Below are positions 24,401-31,763 of a stretch of 64,000 nt of DNA, one piece after another. The notes under the pieces were generated by a model. It did no database searches and was not told the origin of the DNA. It saw only the letters and a program-made list of their open reading frames with translations. Made by a program: the position numbers and the translations under genes. The stretch lies in contig NZ_QQNH01000016.1 of the NCBI RefSeq assembly GCF_003345525.1, positions 1-64,000 of the forward strand, read 5' to 3'. The stretch is from Pelagibacterium lacus. GTDB lineage: Bacteria > Pseudomonadota > Alphaproteobacteria > Rhizobiales > Devosiaceae. Numbering within the stretch: the first letter of the stretch is position 1; each line of letters starts with the position of its first letter.

Positions 24401-27117
24401 GCATGGCCGTGGAGATGGATATCGAGCCGGTCGGTCCGCGCCTCGATTGCCGTCGTAATCCGTTCGGCGTGGCCGTCGAGGCTGGCGTCGAGACGCTCGG
24501 CCCGCTCGTCCAGGCTGGTGGTGAAGCGCTCGGTGCGCCCGTCGAGGCTGGCCGCAAGCTGCCCGGTGCGCTCGTCCAGGGCCGCGGCAAGGCTGTTGAC
24601 CTGATCGTCAATGGCCGAGGTCATCTGCTGGGTGCGCCCGTCGAACTGGGCGGCGAGCCGGCTGGCGCGCTCGTCCAGCGCCGAAGCCAGGGCGTCGGTC
24701 CGCGTGTCGATGGCGGAGGTGAACGCATCGGTGCGGCTTTCGATGGCCAAGCCGAACTGGTCGGCCCGCGCATCGAGCGCGCTGGTCAGTTGTGCGGTGC
24801 GGCTGTCGAGGGTCGAGGTGAGGGCTTCGGTATGGATGTCGAGCGACGCGTTCAGCGAATCCGCCCGCGTATCGAGAGCCGAGGACAGGGCATCGGTGCG
24901 CAGGTCGATGGCCGATGCGAAGGCGTCCGTGCGGGTGGCGAGCGTGTCGCCGAGCGCCGTGGTGCGCGCGTCGGCGAGCGAGGCGAAGGTCTCGGTGCCC
25001 GCTTCCAGGGCGGAATTGAGGGCGTCGGTGCGGCTTTCGATGGCCGAAGCGAAGGTTTCGGTGCGGGTGTCGAGGGTTTCGCGCAGGGCGTCGGTGCGGG
25101 CCTCGGCCAGCGCCGCGAAGCGTTCGCTTCCGGTCTCCAGCGTCTGGCTGATCGCGCGGCCCTTTTCGTCCAGCGTGGTTTCGAGCCGCGCGCTGCGCTC
25201 GGCGATTTCGCCCGTATGGGCATCGAGGGATGCGATGAGCCGTTCGCCCTTGTCGCCCACAATGGCGTCGACCTGGCCGATCCGGCCGTCGAGGACCACG
25301 GAAATCTCGTCGATGCGCGCATTGAGCTGGCTGAGGGTGTCGGCCCCGGCCCGGGTCAGGACCTCGCGGCTGCGTTCGGCCGAGTCTTCGAAGGCGCCGT
25401 CGAGGCGCAGGCTCATGGACTGGATCTGGCTTTCCAGCGCGTTGGCCTGGATGGAGAAGGTTTCATCCAGGCGGTCGGTGATGCGGCCCAATGCGGCTTC
25501 CGCGTCTTCGGAGCGGGTGAGGATGTCCTTGGAAATCCGGTCGCCCAGCGCGGCGAAGGTGGTGCCGAGAGTTTCGGAACGGCGCGAGAAATCGACGAGG
25601 ATGGAATCAGTCGAATCCTTGAGCATGTCCCCGAGGGAGGCCGATTTTTCATCGACCACCGCCGAGAACGCAATGGTCTGGGAATCCAGGGCGTTGACGA
25701 GGCTGTTGATGCGGGCATCGACGGATTCCGAGAGCGAAAGCGCGCGTTCGTCGAGCGAAGCGGCCAGCCGGTCGGTGCGATCGCCAAAGGCGGATTCGAT
25801 TTTGCCCACGCCACTGCCGAGGGTGTCGGCCAGGGCGCTGGTGCCGCTTTCGAGGGCGGAGGACAGGGCACCCGTGCGCTCGTCGAGCAGGGAATTGAGG
25901 CGGCCAGTGGTGTCGGTGAGGGCAGATTCGATGAGATCGGCATGCCCTTCCAGCGCCTTATGGACGCTTTCGGCGCTGCCCGACAGGGTGGCGTCGAGGC
26001 GCTCGGTGGAGCTGGTGATGGCGCTGGTCAGCGTTTCGGTGCGGTCGCCCAGCGTCGTATCGAGGCGGCTCGCGGTATCGTCCAGCGCGGCGATGAGGTC
26101 GGCGGATCGGCTGTCCACGGCCTCGGTGAAGGCCTGGCTGCGGCGCTCGAAGGTGGTCTCGATCGTGGTGCCGGCCTCCTCGATCGACTGGGCGACGGCG
26201 TTGCCGCGCTCGGCGATGGCGCCGGTGATCTCGGTCCCGGCGGTGCGCAGCCGGTCGGTGATCGTGGTGCCGATCTGGTCGATCTCCGTCGACATGTTGC
26301 CGTGCAGGGCGACGATGGCGTCGCGCATGCGCTCGGAATTGGTGACCACCGACTCGCGCTGGCTCGATAGCTCCTCGATCAGCTGGCGCATGCGGGTCTC
26401 GTTGTCCGAATAGGTGCGCTCGAGGGCGGTCACCTCGTTGTGGACCATGACCTCGAGTTCGCCGGCCCGCGAGAGGGCGCGTTCGAGCCCGTCGCCGATG
26501 GCGTTGACCTCGCGGCGGACGGCCTGGCCGACGGTGGCGATCTTGTGCGCGGCCGAGGATTCAGGCTCGGACAGCCGCATGGCGGCCTGGGTCATCGAGG
26601 CGGCGGCGAGGCGGAGATCCTGGGCGCGGCGCACGAGGAAGGCGATGGAGATCATCGCCAGCACCGGCAGGCAGGCAATGGCCGCAAGCGCAGCAAAATC
26701 AAGGCTCTGGACGAACTCGCCCAGGGTCAGGCCATCGGCGAACTGGCCCGAATAGCGCAGGGAGGCGATGAGGCCGACCCCGGCCAGCCACAGAACCGAG
26801 GCGGCGATGGCCACCCAGATGGGGGCGTTGGAGGCGCGGGTCTGGAAGGAGAAAAGGCCCGAAGCGGCGGGCGAGCGGTCATCATTGGCGACCGATGAGG
26901 CCTGGGCCGCGATCTTGTCGGCGGCACGCAAACGCTCTGTATTCGTTGGGTTTTCCTTGCGGGTGTCGCGGCGCGCCTCCTGCCTGGCGGGCTGGCTTTC
27001 GACCTTGCGGGCGGGCTTGTCGTCCATTGAGAAGATCGAGTCCTTCAGTGCGTTTTCGACAGCGGAAAACGCGAGCGCTGCCGGATCGTCCTTGGGGGGG
27101 GTCGACTTGTTCGCCAT
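21466..27117 (-). CDS. Growth-pole-ring-type giant scaffold protein (GPR/RgsE-like)
   Basis: This 1883-residue protein has a charged cytoplasmic N-terminus, two membrane helices (98-121 and 141-163), a very long helical region and a C-terminal globular part of about 110 residues (NLSSLTEDIARAIDSDALAAAWNRY). The helical region is built from 11-residue repeats, such as SLDERAERLDA and AIDSRTQALTS, like the apolipoprotein-type repeats of Agrobacterium GPR (RgsE in Sinorhizobium). GPR forms a ring at the growth pole and is needed for polar wall growth. A Pro/Ala/Arg-rich linker lies near residues 1640-1750. The start at 27117 is chosen; an ATG at 27174 also fits. The GPR identity rests on architecture. 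Confidence 0.8.
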   Translation of the reverse strand: MANKSTPPKDDPAALAFSAVENALKDSIFSMDDKPARKVESQPARQEARRDTRKENPTNTERLRAADKIAAQASSVANDDRSPAASGLFSFQTRASNAPIWVAIAASVLWLAGVGLIASLRYSGQFADGLTLGEFVQSLDFAALAAIACLPVLAMISIAFLVRRAQDLRLAAASMTQAAMRLSEPESSAAHKIATVGQAVRREVNAIGDGLERALSRAGELEVMVHNEVTALERTYSDNETRMRQLIEELSSQRESVVTNSERMRDAIVALHGNMSTEIDQIGTTITDRLRTAGTEITGAIAERGNAVAQSIEEAGTTIETTFERRSQAFTEAVDSRSADLIAALDDTASRLDTTLGDRTETLTSAITSSTERLDATLSGSAESVHKALEGHADLIESALTDTTGRLNSLLDERTGALSSALESGTSALADTLGSGVGKIESAFGDRTDRLAASLDERALSLSESVDARINSLVNALDSQTIAFSAVVDEKSASLGDMLKDSTDSILVDFSRRSETLGTTFAALGDRISKDILTRSEDAEAALGRITDRLDETFSIQANALESQIQSMSLRLDGAFEDSAERSREVLTRAGADTLSQLNARIDEISVVLDGRIGQVDAIVGDKGERLIASLDAHTGEIAERSARLETTLDEKGRAISQTLETGSERFAALAEARTDALRETLDTRTETFASAIESRTDALNSALEAGTETFASLADARTTALGDTLATRTDAFASAIDLRTDALSSALDTRADSLNASLDIHTEALTSTLDSRTAQLTSALDARADQFGLAIESRTDAFTSAIDTRTDALASALDERASRLAAQFDGRTQQMTSAIDDQVNSLAAALDERTGQLAASLDGRTERFTTSLDERAERLDASLDGHAERITTAIEARTDRLDIHLHGHAERLAAALDEGVSRLDAGLDGRTERFTSAIDSRTQALTSALDERTGQFTYALDSRTDQFNSVLDGRAEQFTSALDRRSEELTSALDARTAQLDTTISARTTQLDDTLAERSNAMNSMLDITSSQLSETLTERTRYLGGVVDDAALRLERSIGERANALETALDEKSAHMSETIASRTGELSGAMEASGEKFRSTVDSSLTQVTETMESRTTQVSQLIEGKVAEVNSNIGREIDSAVSRIADAESGVTARIDRAADSVGQSARDAADLVESRLTEARTAITEMVDDRLGTLPEAITTRAEITAERLAGLNEAIHGTIGDSMRDLEAGADRIESTLTNSIHSAIGQSMADLESGASRIETVLNDKLANVTANISADVEQTTMRMDAVVRKAMEELRTAAVHIEDLVEVRAVNTADELGRKASEINRIVSEHTDRFADLIDSKQNQLTKALGGQTNLLRAALEANARDSEEIMAESTNRIQHEVTESLRKLNDANLLLQRVLESSTGNLARLQGNVAEQTTSYSNAVRDALSGTEEAGTIMGQHVEALQSTIASMLDQFGQMSGRLRTETGEFTHAAANLAEVSNSTMDTLENRRGAMDSLAEGFAARTEEIDGRLRGFAQSIAETVNQTERRLITARKAMEDALSSTSDEVTGQISSIGDLASTEGQRASQALRQTQSELLADIERAYADATRRFTDTADAMRMTASQLGQELEATRNELQRSVLDLPEETRSSAAAMRRVVAEQIEALAELNAIVRAQPGTHDVSGGSAPRTPSARLSAPAAPRRVEPQAPRPAPAREPEQPRQQATVTMASRPAEAPKSPSERLNEALVQSRAQQAPAAQSQAPQEGGWLRDVLRNASASQAGTQRPMNLSSLTEDIARAIDSDALAAAWNRYQDGESGAFNRRLYTITGQSTFDEVRRRLQRDAEFSRTASAYMSEFEQLLGEAANGPNSMQATFGQLTSNRGKVYTMLAHASGRLS
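23780..26110 (-). repeat. 11-residue (33-bp) repeat array in the GPR-like gene
   Basis: For long stretches the protein can be cut into consecutive 11-mers without gaps, with pattern x-L-D-x-R-[TA]-x-x-[LF]-x-[ST]. Examples are SLDGRTERFTT, SLDERAERLDA, SLDGHAERITT and AIEARTDRLDI in a row. A short stretch near 25300-25600 is less regular. The period gives amphipathic helices that could lie on the membrane or bundle. Confidence 0.85.
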
Positions 27118-27421
27118 ACTCACAATACTCTTTTTACTCAAAGCGCCGCACTCAGAAAACGGCAATTGCGGCAATGACTTGCGGGAGCTCTTCCGCTTTA
27201 CCTGCCATCGCCGGACCGGGAGTCCGTCTTCTGCTCTAACATATCCTTATACACGGTTTGGCGCGGGTACTGAAATCTTTATTAAAAGACCGTTAACGAC
27301 TTTTTTCCTCCATACGCCTTGTTAAGAAAATCGAGTGGTTTTCGAGGGTTAAGAGAGTTTTCATGGAGCCTCGCATAAAGTGCGGCGAGCAGTTTTTTCC
27401 GGCGTGGAGCGGGTGCATTTC
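27118..27421. other. Divergent promoter region between gpr-like gene and hpt
   Basis: These 304 bases hold the promoters of the leftward GPR-like gene and the rightward Hpt gene. A full CtrA-like box lies at 27282-27296, and extra TTAAG half-sites occur near 27324 and 27347. No gene was seen. Confidence 0.6.
27282..27296. promoter_or_regulatory. Full CtrA-like box TTAA-N7-TTAA
   Basis: The sequence TTAAAAGACCGTTAA matches the CtrA consensus TTAA-N7-TTAA exactly and is followed by C. It lies 165 bases upstream of the GPR-like start and 126 upstream of the Hpt start, so it could control either or both. CtrA controls cell-cycle and polarity genes in Hyphomicrobiales. Confidence 0.6.
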
Positions 27422-27802
27422 ATGGTCGAACCAGCAGCCTGGCAGGGGCTCGATTCCCCGCGCATCGACCGGACCAACCGGCCCATCGATCTGGTGCATC
27501 TGGCGCGGCAAACTCTCGGCGATCGCGGGCTCGAATGCGAAGTGCTGCGCATGTTCGAAACCCAGGTGATCGCCTATTTCGAACGCATCAAGGCCAGCCG
27601 CGACCCTTATGAAATCACGCTGGGATTACATACGCTTAAAGGCGCGTCGCGCGGCATCGGCGCGGTGACGCTGGCGGCGCTCGCCGAGGCGGCGGAGGCC
27701 GAATTCGGCACCAATGGCGCCCTCGAGGACGAGACGCTGGACGACCTCGCCATGGCCGTGCACGAGGTGTGCGCCTATATCTCGACGCTGGTCGCCGACT
27801 AG
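27422..27802 (+). CDS. Hpt-domain histidine phosphotransfer protein
   Basis: The 126-residue protein has an Hpt four-helix bundle with the phosphoacceptor motif LHTLKGASRGIGA; His70 is the expected phosphorylation site. No kinase or receiver domain is attached, so it would relay phosphate between separate partners. I start it at ATG 27422; an in-frame ATG at 27380 has less convincing upstream sequence. It is divergent from the GPR-like gene across a shared regulatory region, which hints at a link between phosphorelay signalling and polar growth. Confidence 0.85.
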   Translation: MVEPAAWQGLDSPRIDRTNRPIDLVHLARQTLGDRGLECEVLRMFETQVIAYFERIKASRDPYEITLGLHTLKGASRGIGAVTLAALAEAAEAEFGTNGALEDETLDDLAMAVHEVCAYISTLVAD

Positions 27803-27934
27803 CGAATATCGGGTGAACGCTGCCTGTCGTGCGGCGCCTTGCGCGATGTAATTAGCCAATTATGTCGCGCTTGTGCGCACCGGGGTGCGGACCTATATCC
27901 GGGCCAATAAAAACTTATCCCCGGAGCCTCACCC

Positions 27935-28255
27935 ATGCCTATGATCACCTTCATCGAACCCGATGGCGCGCGCCGGGATGTGGAGGCGGAACTGGGCGCC
28001 ACGCTGATGGAAACGGCGATCCGCAACGGGGTGAGGGGCATCGTGGCCGAATGTGGCGGGGCCTGCACCTGCGCAACCTGCCACGTCTATGTGGACGAGG
28101 AATGGTTCGGGGTGACCGGAGGCCCGTCCTCGATGGAAGAGGACATGCTCGACTTCGCCTTCGAGGTCGAGGATACGAGCCGGCTGTCGTGCCAGATCAA
28201 GATCCGGGCCGAACTCGACGGGCTGGTGGTGCGGGTGCCGTCCCGCCAGGGATAG
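27935..28255 (+). CDS. 2Fe-2S ferredoxin, adrenodoxin/FdVI type
   Basis: This small electron carrier has the cluster ligands Cys40, Cys46, Cys49 and Cys86 in the pattern C-x5-C-x2-C plus a distant Cys (SCQIKI), as in adrenodoxin-like ferredoxins. Length (106 residues) and the C-terminal segment VRVPSRQG fit rhodocoxin or ISC-type family members. Partners may be iron-sulphur cluster assembly or P450 systems; none is adjacent. The start follows a ribosome-binding site CCGGAG. Confidence 0.93.
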   Translation: MPMITFIEPDGARRDVEAELGATLMETAIRNGVRGIVAECGGACTCATCHVYVDEEWFGVTGGPSSMEEDMLDFAFEVEDTSRLSCQIKIRAELDGLVVRVPSRQG

Positions 28256-28319
28256 GCGCCTGGCAAGACGGATAGGGGCAGCGGCGACGCCGCCCCCATC
28301 CGATGTCGAAAAGGTCGCG

Positions 28320-28754
28320 TCAGCGGACGACGAGAACCGGCAGCGTGCTGGTGGTCAGCACTTCACTGGTCTGGCTGCCGAGCAGCAGCTTGCGGAAGCC
28401 GCGGCGGCCATGGGAGGCCATGACGATGAGATCGGCGCCGGCCGATTGCGCGGTCTCGACGATGGCATCGGCCGCATAGCGATTCGGGATGTGCCGGGTT
28501 TCCGCCGTCACCCCGCTCTGGCTGGCCATCTCGGCGGCCTCGCGCAGAATGTCCTCTGCCGCCAGCCGGCCCGATTCCTCATATTCGGCGATGGTGGCCG
28601 GCCCGGCCGCCGCAAGCGCCCCGGAGGCCCAGTAGTCGGTGACGGTGATGATGGTCACGCGGGCGCCCAGCGCCTTGGCGAGCTTCAGGCCGTGATCGAC
28701 CCCTTTGGTGGAAATCTCCGAACCGTCGGTCGCGATGAGTATATGGCTATACAT
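28320..28754 (-). CDS. Universal stress protein, UspA family
   Basis: The 144-residue protein has the Usp start YSHILIATDGS and the ATP-binding motif GRRGFRKLLLGSQTSEVL (G-x2-G-x9-G-[ST]) near residues 115-132, so it should bind ATP. A FixK/FNR-like box lies 54 bases upstream of its start, which suggests induction at low oxygen. It is divergent from the zinc dehydrogenase. Confidence 0.93.
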   Translation of the reverse strand: MYSHILIATDGSEISTKGVDHGLKLAKALGARVTIITVTDYWASGALAAAGPATIAEYEESGRLAAEDILREAAEMASQSGVTAETRHIPNRYAADAIVETAQSAGADLIVMASHGRRGFRKLLLGSQTSEVLTTSTLPVLVVR

Positions 28755-28807
28755 GTCGGTGTCTCCCTGATGCCATCAGAAGATAAGTCAGCACGAAATC
28801 GATGCAA

Positions 28808-28821
28808 TTGACATGCGTCAA
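28808..28821. promoter_or_regulatory. FixK/FNR-like box TTGAC-N4-GTCAA
   Basis: TTGACATGCGTCAA is a perfect 14-bp palindrome of the type bound by FNR/FixK-family regulators. It lies 54-67 bases upstream of the usp start on the minus strand, which suits an activator site. It is 195 bases from the dehydrogenase start, so usp is the likelier target. Confidence 0.55.
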
Positions 28822-28878
28822 ATTTCCGTCCGGTGACAGCAGAAGTCCGGCGCCGCCGCGTCCCCGCGCCCACCCGGT

Positions 28879-28893
28879 TTTCACATGATGAAA
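28879..28893. promoter_or_regulatory. Island operator copy 1, upstream of the zinc dehydrogenase
   Basis: TTTCACATGATGAAA, 123 bases before the start at 29016. It is one of five near-identical palindromes in this island; the others are at 33320, 42202, 43232 and 43370. Confidence 0.65.
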
Positions 28894-29015
28894 GAAGGTG
28901 GACGCGCGTTGACGGTAACATGTCGTTCCCCCCAACATTGCGACACCGAAGACATCCAGACAAGAAGCTGGCCGTCGTCTGAGAGTATTCATTCTTTGTA
29001 TGGAGGAGATGTTCA

Positions 29016-30179
29016 ATGGCCATGCCATCGAATGTGACCGTAAGCGCAGATTATCCGGTGCCGGAAACCATGAAGGCCTGGGTCCTGGGTTCGCCCGGGG
29101 AACTGACGCTCGTCGACAAGGCTGTCCCCACGCCCAAGAAGGCGGAAGTCCTGGTGCGCATCGATGCGGTCGCCATCTGCGCCACCGACTTCGAGATCAT
29201 CGACCACGGCCCCCCGGCCATGATCCAGGGCGGCGAGCCGTTCAACAAGAACTTCACCCCCGGCCATGAATACATGGGCACGGTGGTTGCGCTCGGGCCG
29301 GGCGTCGACGAGTTCAAGATCGGCGAACGCGTGACGGTGGAAATCCACGCCGGCTGCGGCCAGTGCAAGCGCTGCCGCCAGGGCATGTACACCTCCTGCC
29401 ACAATTACGGGAAGAACTATGGCGATGTCGACAAGGGACATCGGGCCAACGGCTTCACCACCGATGGCGGGTTCTGCGAATACCAGGTCAACAACATCAA
29501 CACCCTGATCCACGTCGACGACAATATGAGCGACGAGGAAGCCACGCTGGTCGTGACGGCGGGCACCTCCATGTACGGGCTGACCGAACTGGGCGGGCTC
29601 GTGGCCGGTGAAAGCGTGGTGGTGAGCGGACCGGGCCCGATCGGCCTGCTCGGCGCGGCCGTCGCCAAGGCGCTGGGCGCCCAGCCGGTGATCCTCACCG
29701 GCACCCGCGACAACCGTCTCGAGATCGGCAAGAAGCTCGGCGCCGACCACGTGATCAACGTGCGCAACGAAGACCCGGTGGCCAAGGTCAGGGAACTGAC
29801 CGGCGGCAAGGGCGTCGACTATGTGGTCGAATGCTCGGGCGCGCCCAACGCGGTCAACGAAGCGGCCCAGATGCTCAACCGCGGCGGCAAGATCTGCCTT
29901 GCGGCCTTCCCGAGCGAGGCGGTGCCGGTCGACGTGGCCTATCTGGTGCGCAACAACATTTACGTCTATGGCATCCGTGGCGAGGGCAAGACCGCGACCC
30001 ACCGGGCCGAGGCGTTCATGCGCCAGAAGCGTTTCGACGCTACCCTGATCCACACCCACACCTTCTCCATGCGCGAACTGCCCGAAGCCCTGCGCTACGC
30101 CAGGGAGCGCATCGAGGACGCGATCAAGGTGGTGGTGCGCAACGACCATGCAGCCCGCCAGGTCGAGGCTGCGGAATAA
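29016..30179 (+). CDS. Zinc-dependent MDR-family alcohol/polyol dehydrogenase
   Basis: This 387-residue medium-chain dehydrogenase has a catalytic-zinc site (Cys55 in AICATDFE, HEYMG near 85), a structural-zinc cluster (AGCGQCKRCRQGMYTSC, four Cys near 112-125) and the Rossmann motif SGPGPIGLLG near 208. It should oxidise a secondary alcohol of a sugar acid or polyol with NAD(P). RBS GGAGGAG (GAGGAG) precedes the ATG. Operator copy 1 lies upstream. As no LtnD-type dehydrogenase is visible, this is the candidate for the first oxidation in the tetronate pathway; that is inference. Confidence 0.88.
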   Translation: MAMPSNVTVSADYPVPETMKAWVLGSPGELTLVDKAVPTPKKAEVLVRIDAVAICATDFEIIDHGPPAMIQGGEPFNKNFTPGHEYMGTVVALGPGVDEFKIGERVTVEIHAGCGQCKRCRQGMYTSCHNYGKNYGDVDKGHRANGFTTDGGFCEYQVNNINTLIHVDDNMSDEEATLVVTAGTSMYGLTELGGLVAGESVVVSGPGPIGLLGAAVAKALGAQPVILTGTRDNRLEIGKKLGADHVINVRNEDPVAKVRELTGGKGVDYVVECSGAPNAVNEAAQMLNRGGKICLAAFPSEAVPVDVAYLVRNNIYVYGIRGEGKTATHRAEAFMRQKRFDATLIHTHTFSMRELPEALRYARERIEDAIKVVVRNDHAARQVEAAE

Positions 30180-30189
30180 GCAAGAAAAG

Positions 30190-30213
30190 AGGCCGGCGCC
30201 ACAGCGCCGGCCT
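30190..30213. terminator. GC-rich hairpin between dehydrogenase and transporter genes
   Basis: AGGCCGGCGC (30190-30199) pairs perfectly with GCGCCGGCCT (30204-30213). Only a weak T-run follows, so it may attenuate rather than stop transcription into tctC. Confidence 0.55.
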
Positions 30214-30300
30214 TACGGTTTTGGAACTGAGAATCGCACCCGGAGGGTGTTTTTGGACTCACGGGGCGGATGAACTTAAAAAAGGCTGAGGAGGAAAGCC

Positions 30301-31263
30301 ATGACGTTCTGCAATCTGAAATCTCTGGTGCTGGCAAACACCATGGGCGTGCTGCTGGTGCCGGGTATGGCGCTGGCCCAGGCCGATTTCCCGACCAAAC
30401 CCATTGAAATGACCATCCTGTTCGGCGGCTCTGCCCAGACCGTGGGCCAGGTGCTGTCCGACGAGATGTCGCGCGCTTCGGCCCAGCCGATCGTAGCGGT
30501 TTCGCGTCCCGGCGGCGGCGGGGCCGTGGGCTATTCCTACGCCCAGGCGACTGCGGCGGACGGATACAATATCGTCTGGAACTCCAACTCCATCTCGACG
30601 GTCTATTACCAGGGCAATCTGCCGTTCAACTATGAAGCCTTCACCCCGATCGCCCAGATCGGCGTCGAAGTGCCCGTGGTCGCCGTGCAGTCGAGCCGTG
30701 GCTGGGACAATCTCGAGGAAATGGTCGCGGCGGCCCGCGAGCAGGGCCAGCCGCTGCGCGTCGGCGTTTCCGGCCTCGGTTCGTTCACCCACATCGCCTC
30801 TGCCGCCCTGTTCGACAAGTTCGACCTCGACGTGATTTACGTCCCCTATGGCGAAGGCCGCGCTCCGGCTGAACTGCTGTCGGGCCGCATCGACGTCGCG
30901 GTGCAGTGGCAGAGCCAGTTCCAGTCGCATCTGAGAAGCGGCGACCTGCTGCTCTTGTGCTCGACCGGCGCCCAGCCGCTCGAACACGGGGACGTCCCCA
31001 CCTGCCACGATGCCGGCGCCGAAGGCCTCGACATCACCATGTGGCGCGGCCTCGTCGCTCCGGAAGGCACGCCGCCGGAGGTGGTGTCCTATCTCGAGGA
31101 TCTCGCCCGCACGGCGACCGAAAGCGGTTCGTTCGCGGACATCGCGGTCAATCTCGGCTTCACGCCCGCCTTCCTGCCGGCCGACGAGTTCGGCGAGCTT
31201 ATCGCCACCGACGATGCCATTATCGGCCAGCTCATGACCGATCTTGGACTGAACAACCGGTAG
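30301..31263 (+). CDS. tctC: Tripartite tricarboxylate transporter substrate-binding protein
   Basis: This 320-residue periplasmic binding protein of the TctC/Bug family starts with a signal peptide ending MALAQA. It has the family motifs FPTKPIEMTILFGGSAQT and VSRPGGGGAVGYSYAQ. It captures an organic acid, here plausibly a sugar acid. tctB follows after 10 bases and tctA after that, the standard order. RBS GAGGAGG precedes the ATG. Confidence 0.92.
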   Translation: MTFCNLKSLVLANTMGVLLVPGMALAQADFPTKPIEMTILFGGSAQTVGQVLSDEMSRASAQPIVAVSRPGGGGAVGYSYAQATAADGYNIVWNSNSISTVYYQGNLPFNYEAFTPIAQIGVEVPVVAVQSSRGWDNLEEMVAAAREQGQPLRVGVSGLGSFTHIASAALFDKFDLDVIYVPYGEGRAPAELLSGRIDVAVQWQSQFQSHLRSGDLLLLCSTGAQPLEHGDVPTCHDAGAEGLDITMWRGLVAPEGTPPEVVSYLEDLARTATESGSFADIAVNLGFTPAFLPADEFGELIATDDAIIGQLMTDLGLNNR

Positions 31264-31273
31264 GACTGGAACT

Positions 31274-31762
31274 ATGACCATCATCTGGCGCGACAGGGTC
31301 CTTTTCGGGATCCTGTTGCTGATCGGGGCAGTCTGGACCTGGCTGTCTTCCACGACGATCCCGGCGGGATATTCGGGATCGTTCGTCGCTCCGGGAAGTT
31401 TCCCCACGACGCTGGGCGTACTGCTCATGGTCCTGTCCGCGATCGGCCTTGCCGGGTCGGAATTAAAGCGCGTGCGCAATGGCGATGCCGAAGCCATCAA
31501 TATGTCCGGCCTCTCCCAGGAAATCTGGGGCATCGCGGCCACCTTCGGCTTTCTCATCGTCTATGCCGTGGGCATGCAGTATCTGGGCTTCCTCCTGGTG
31601 ACTGTGATCGGCGTGGCGGCCTTCTGCCTCATCGTGCTGCGCCTGCGCTCCTGGATCCTCATCGCGGCGCTCTCGCTCACGCTGGGTCTCGGGCTCTACC
31701 TTCTCATGAACAAACTGCTCGGCGTCTATCTGCCGGCAGGCGTACTCGGACTGGGGTTTTAA
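31274..31762 (+). CDS. tctB: Tripartite tricarboxylate transporter small membrane subunit
   Basis: The 162-residue protein has four hydrophobic segments and sits between tctC and tctA, as expected for TctB. It is 10 bases after tctC and its stop lies one base before the tctA start. TctB assists TctA in sodium- or proton-coupled uptake. Confidence 0.88.
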   Translation: MTIIWRDRVLFGILLLIGAVWTWLSSTTIPAGYSGSFVAPGSFPTTLGVLLMVLSAIGLAGSELKRVRNGDAEAINMSGLSQEIWGIAATFGFLIVYAVGMQYLGFLLVTVIGVAAFCLIVLRLRSWILIAALSLTLGLGLYLLMNKLLGVYLPAGVLGLGF

Positions 31763-31763
31763 C

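Noticed and set aside
23780-26110. CRISPR-like 33-bp periodicity
   Set aside because: Units are contiguous codon-phased protein repeats without spacers, and the reading frame is open throughout.
23899-26413. Very long open frames on the plus strand opposite the GPR-like gene
   Set aside because: They are low-complexity mirrors of the 33-bp repeats and GC-rich codons, with no family-like sequence or ribosome-binding sites. The minus-strand protein has a coherent domain plan.
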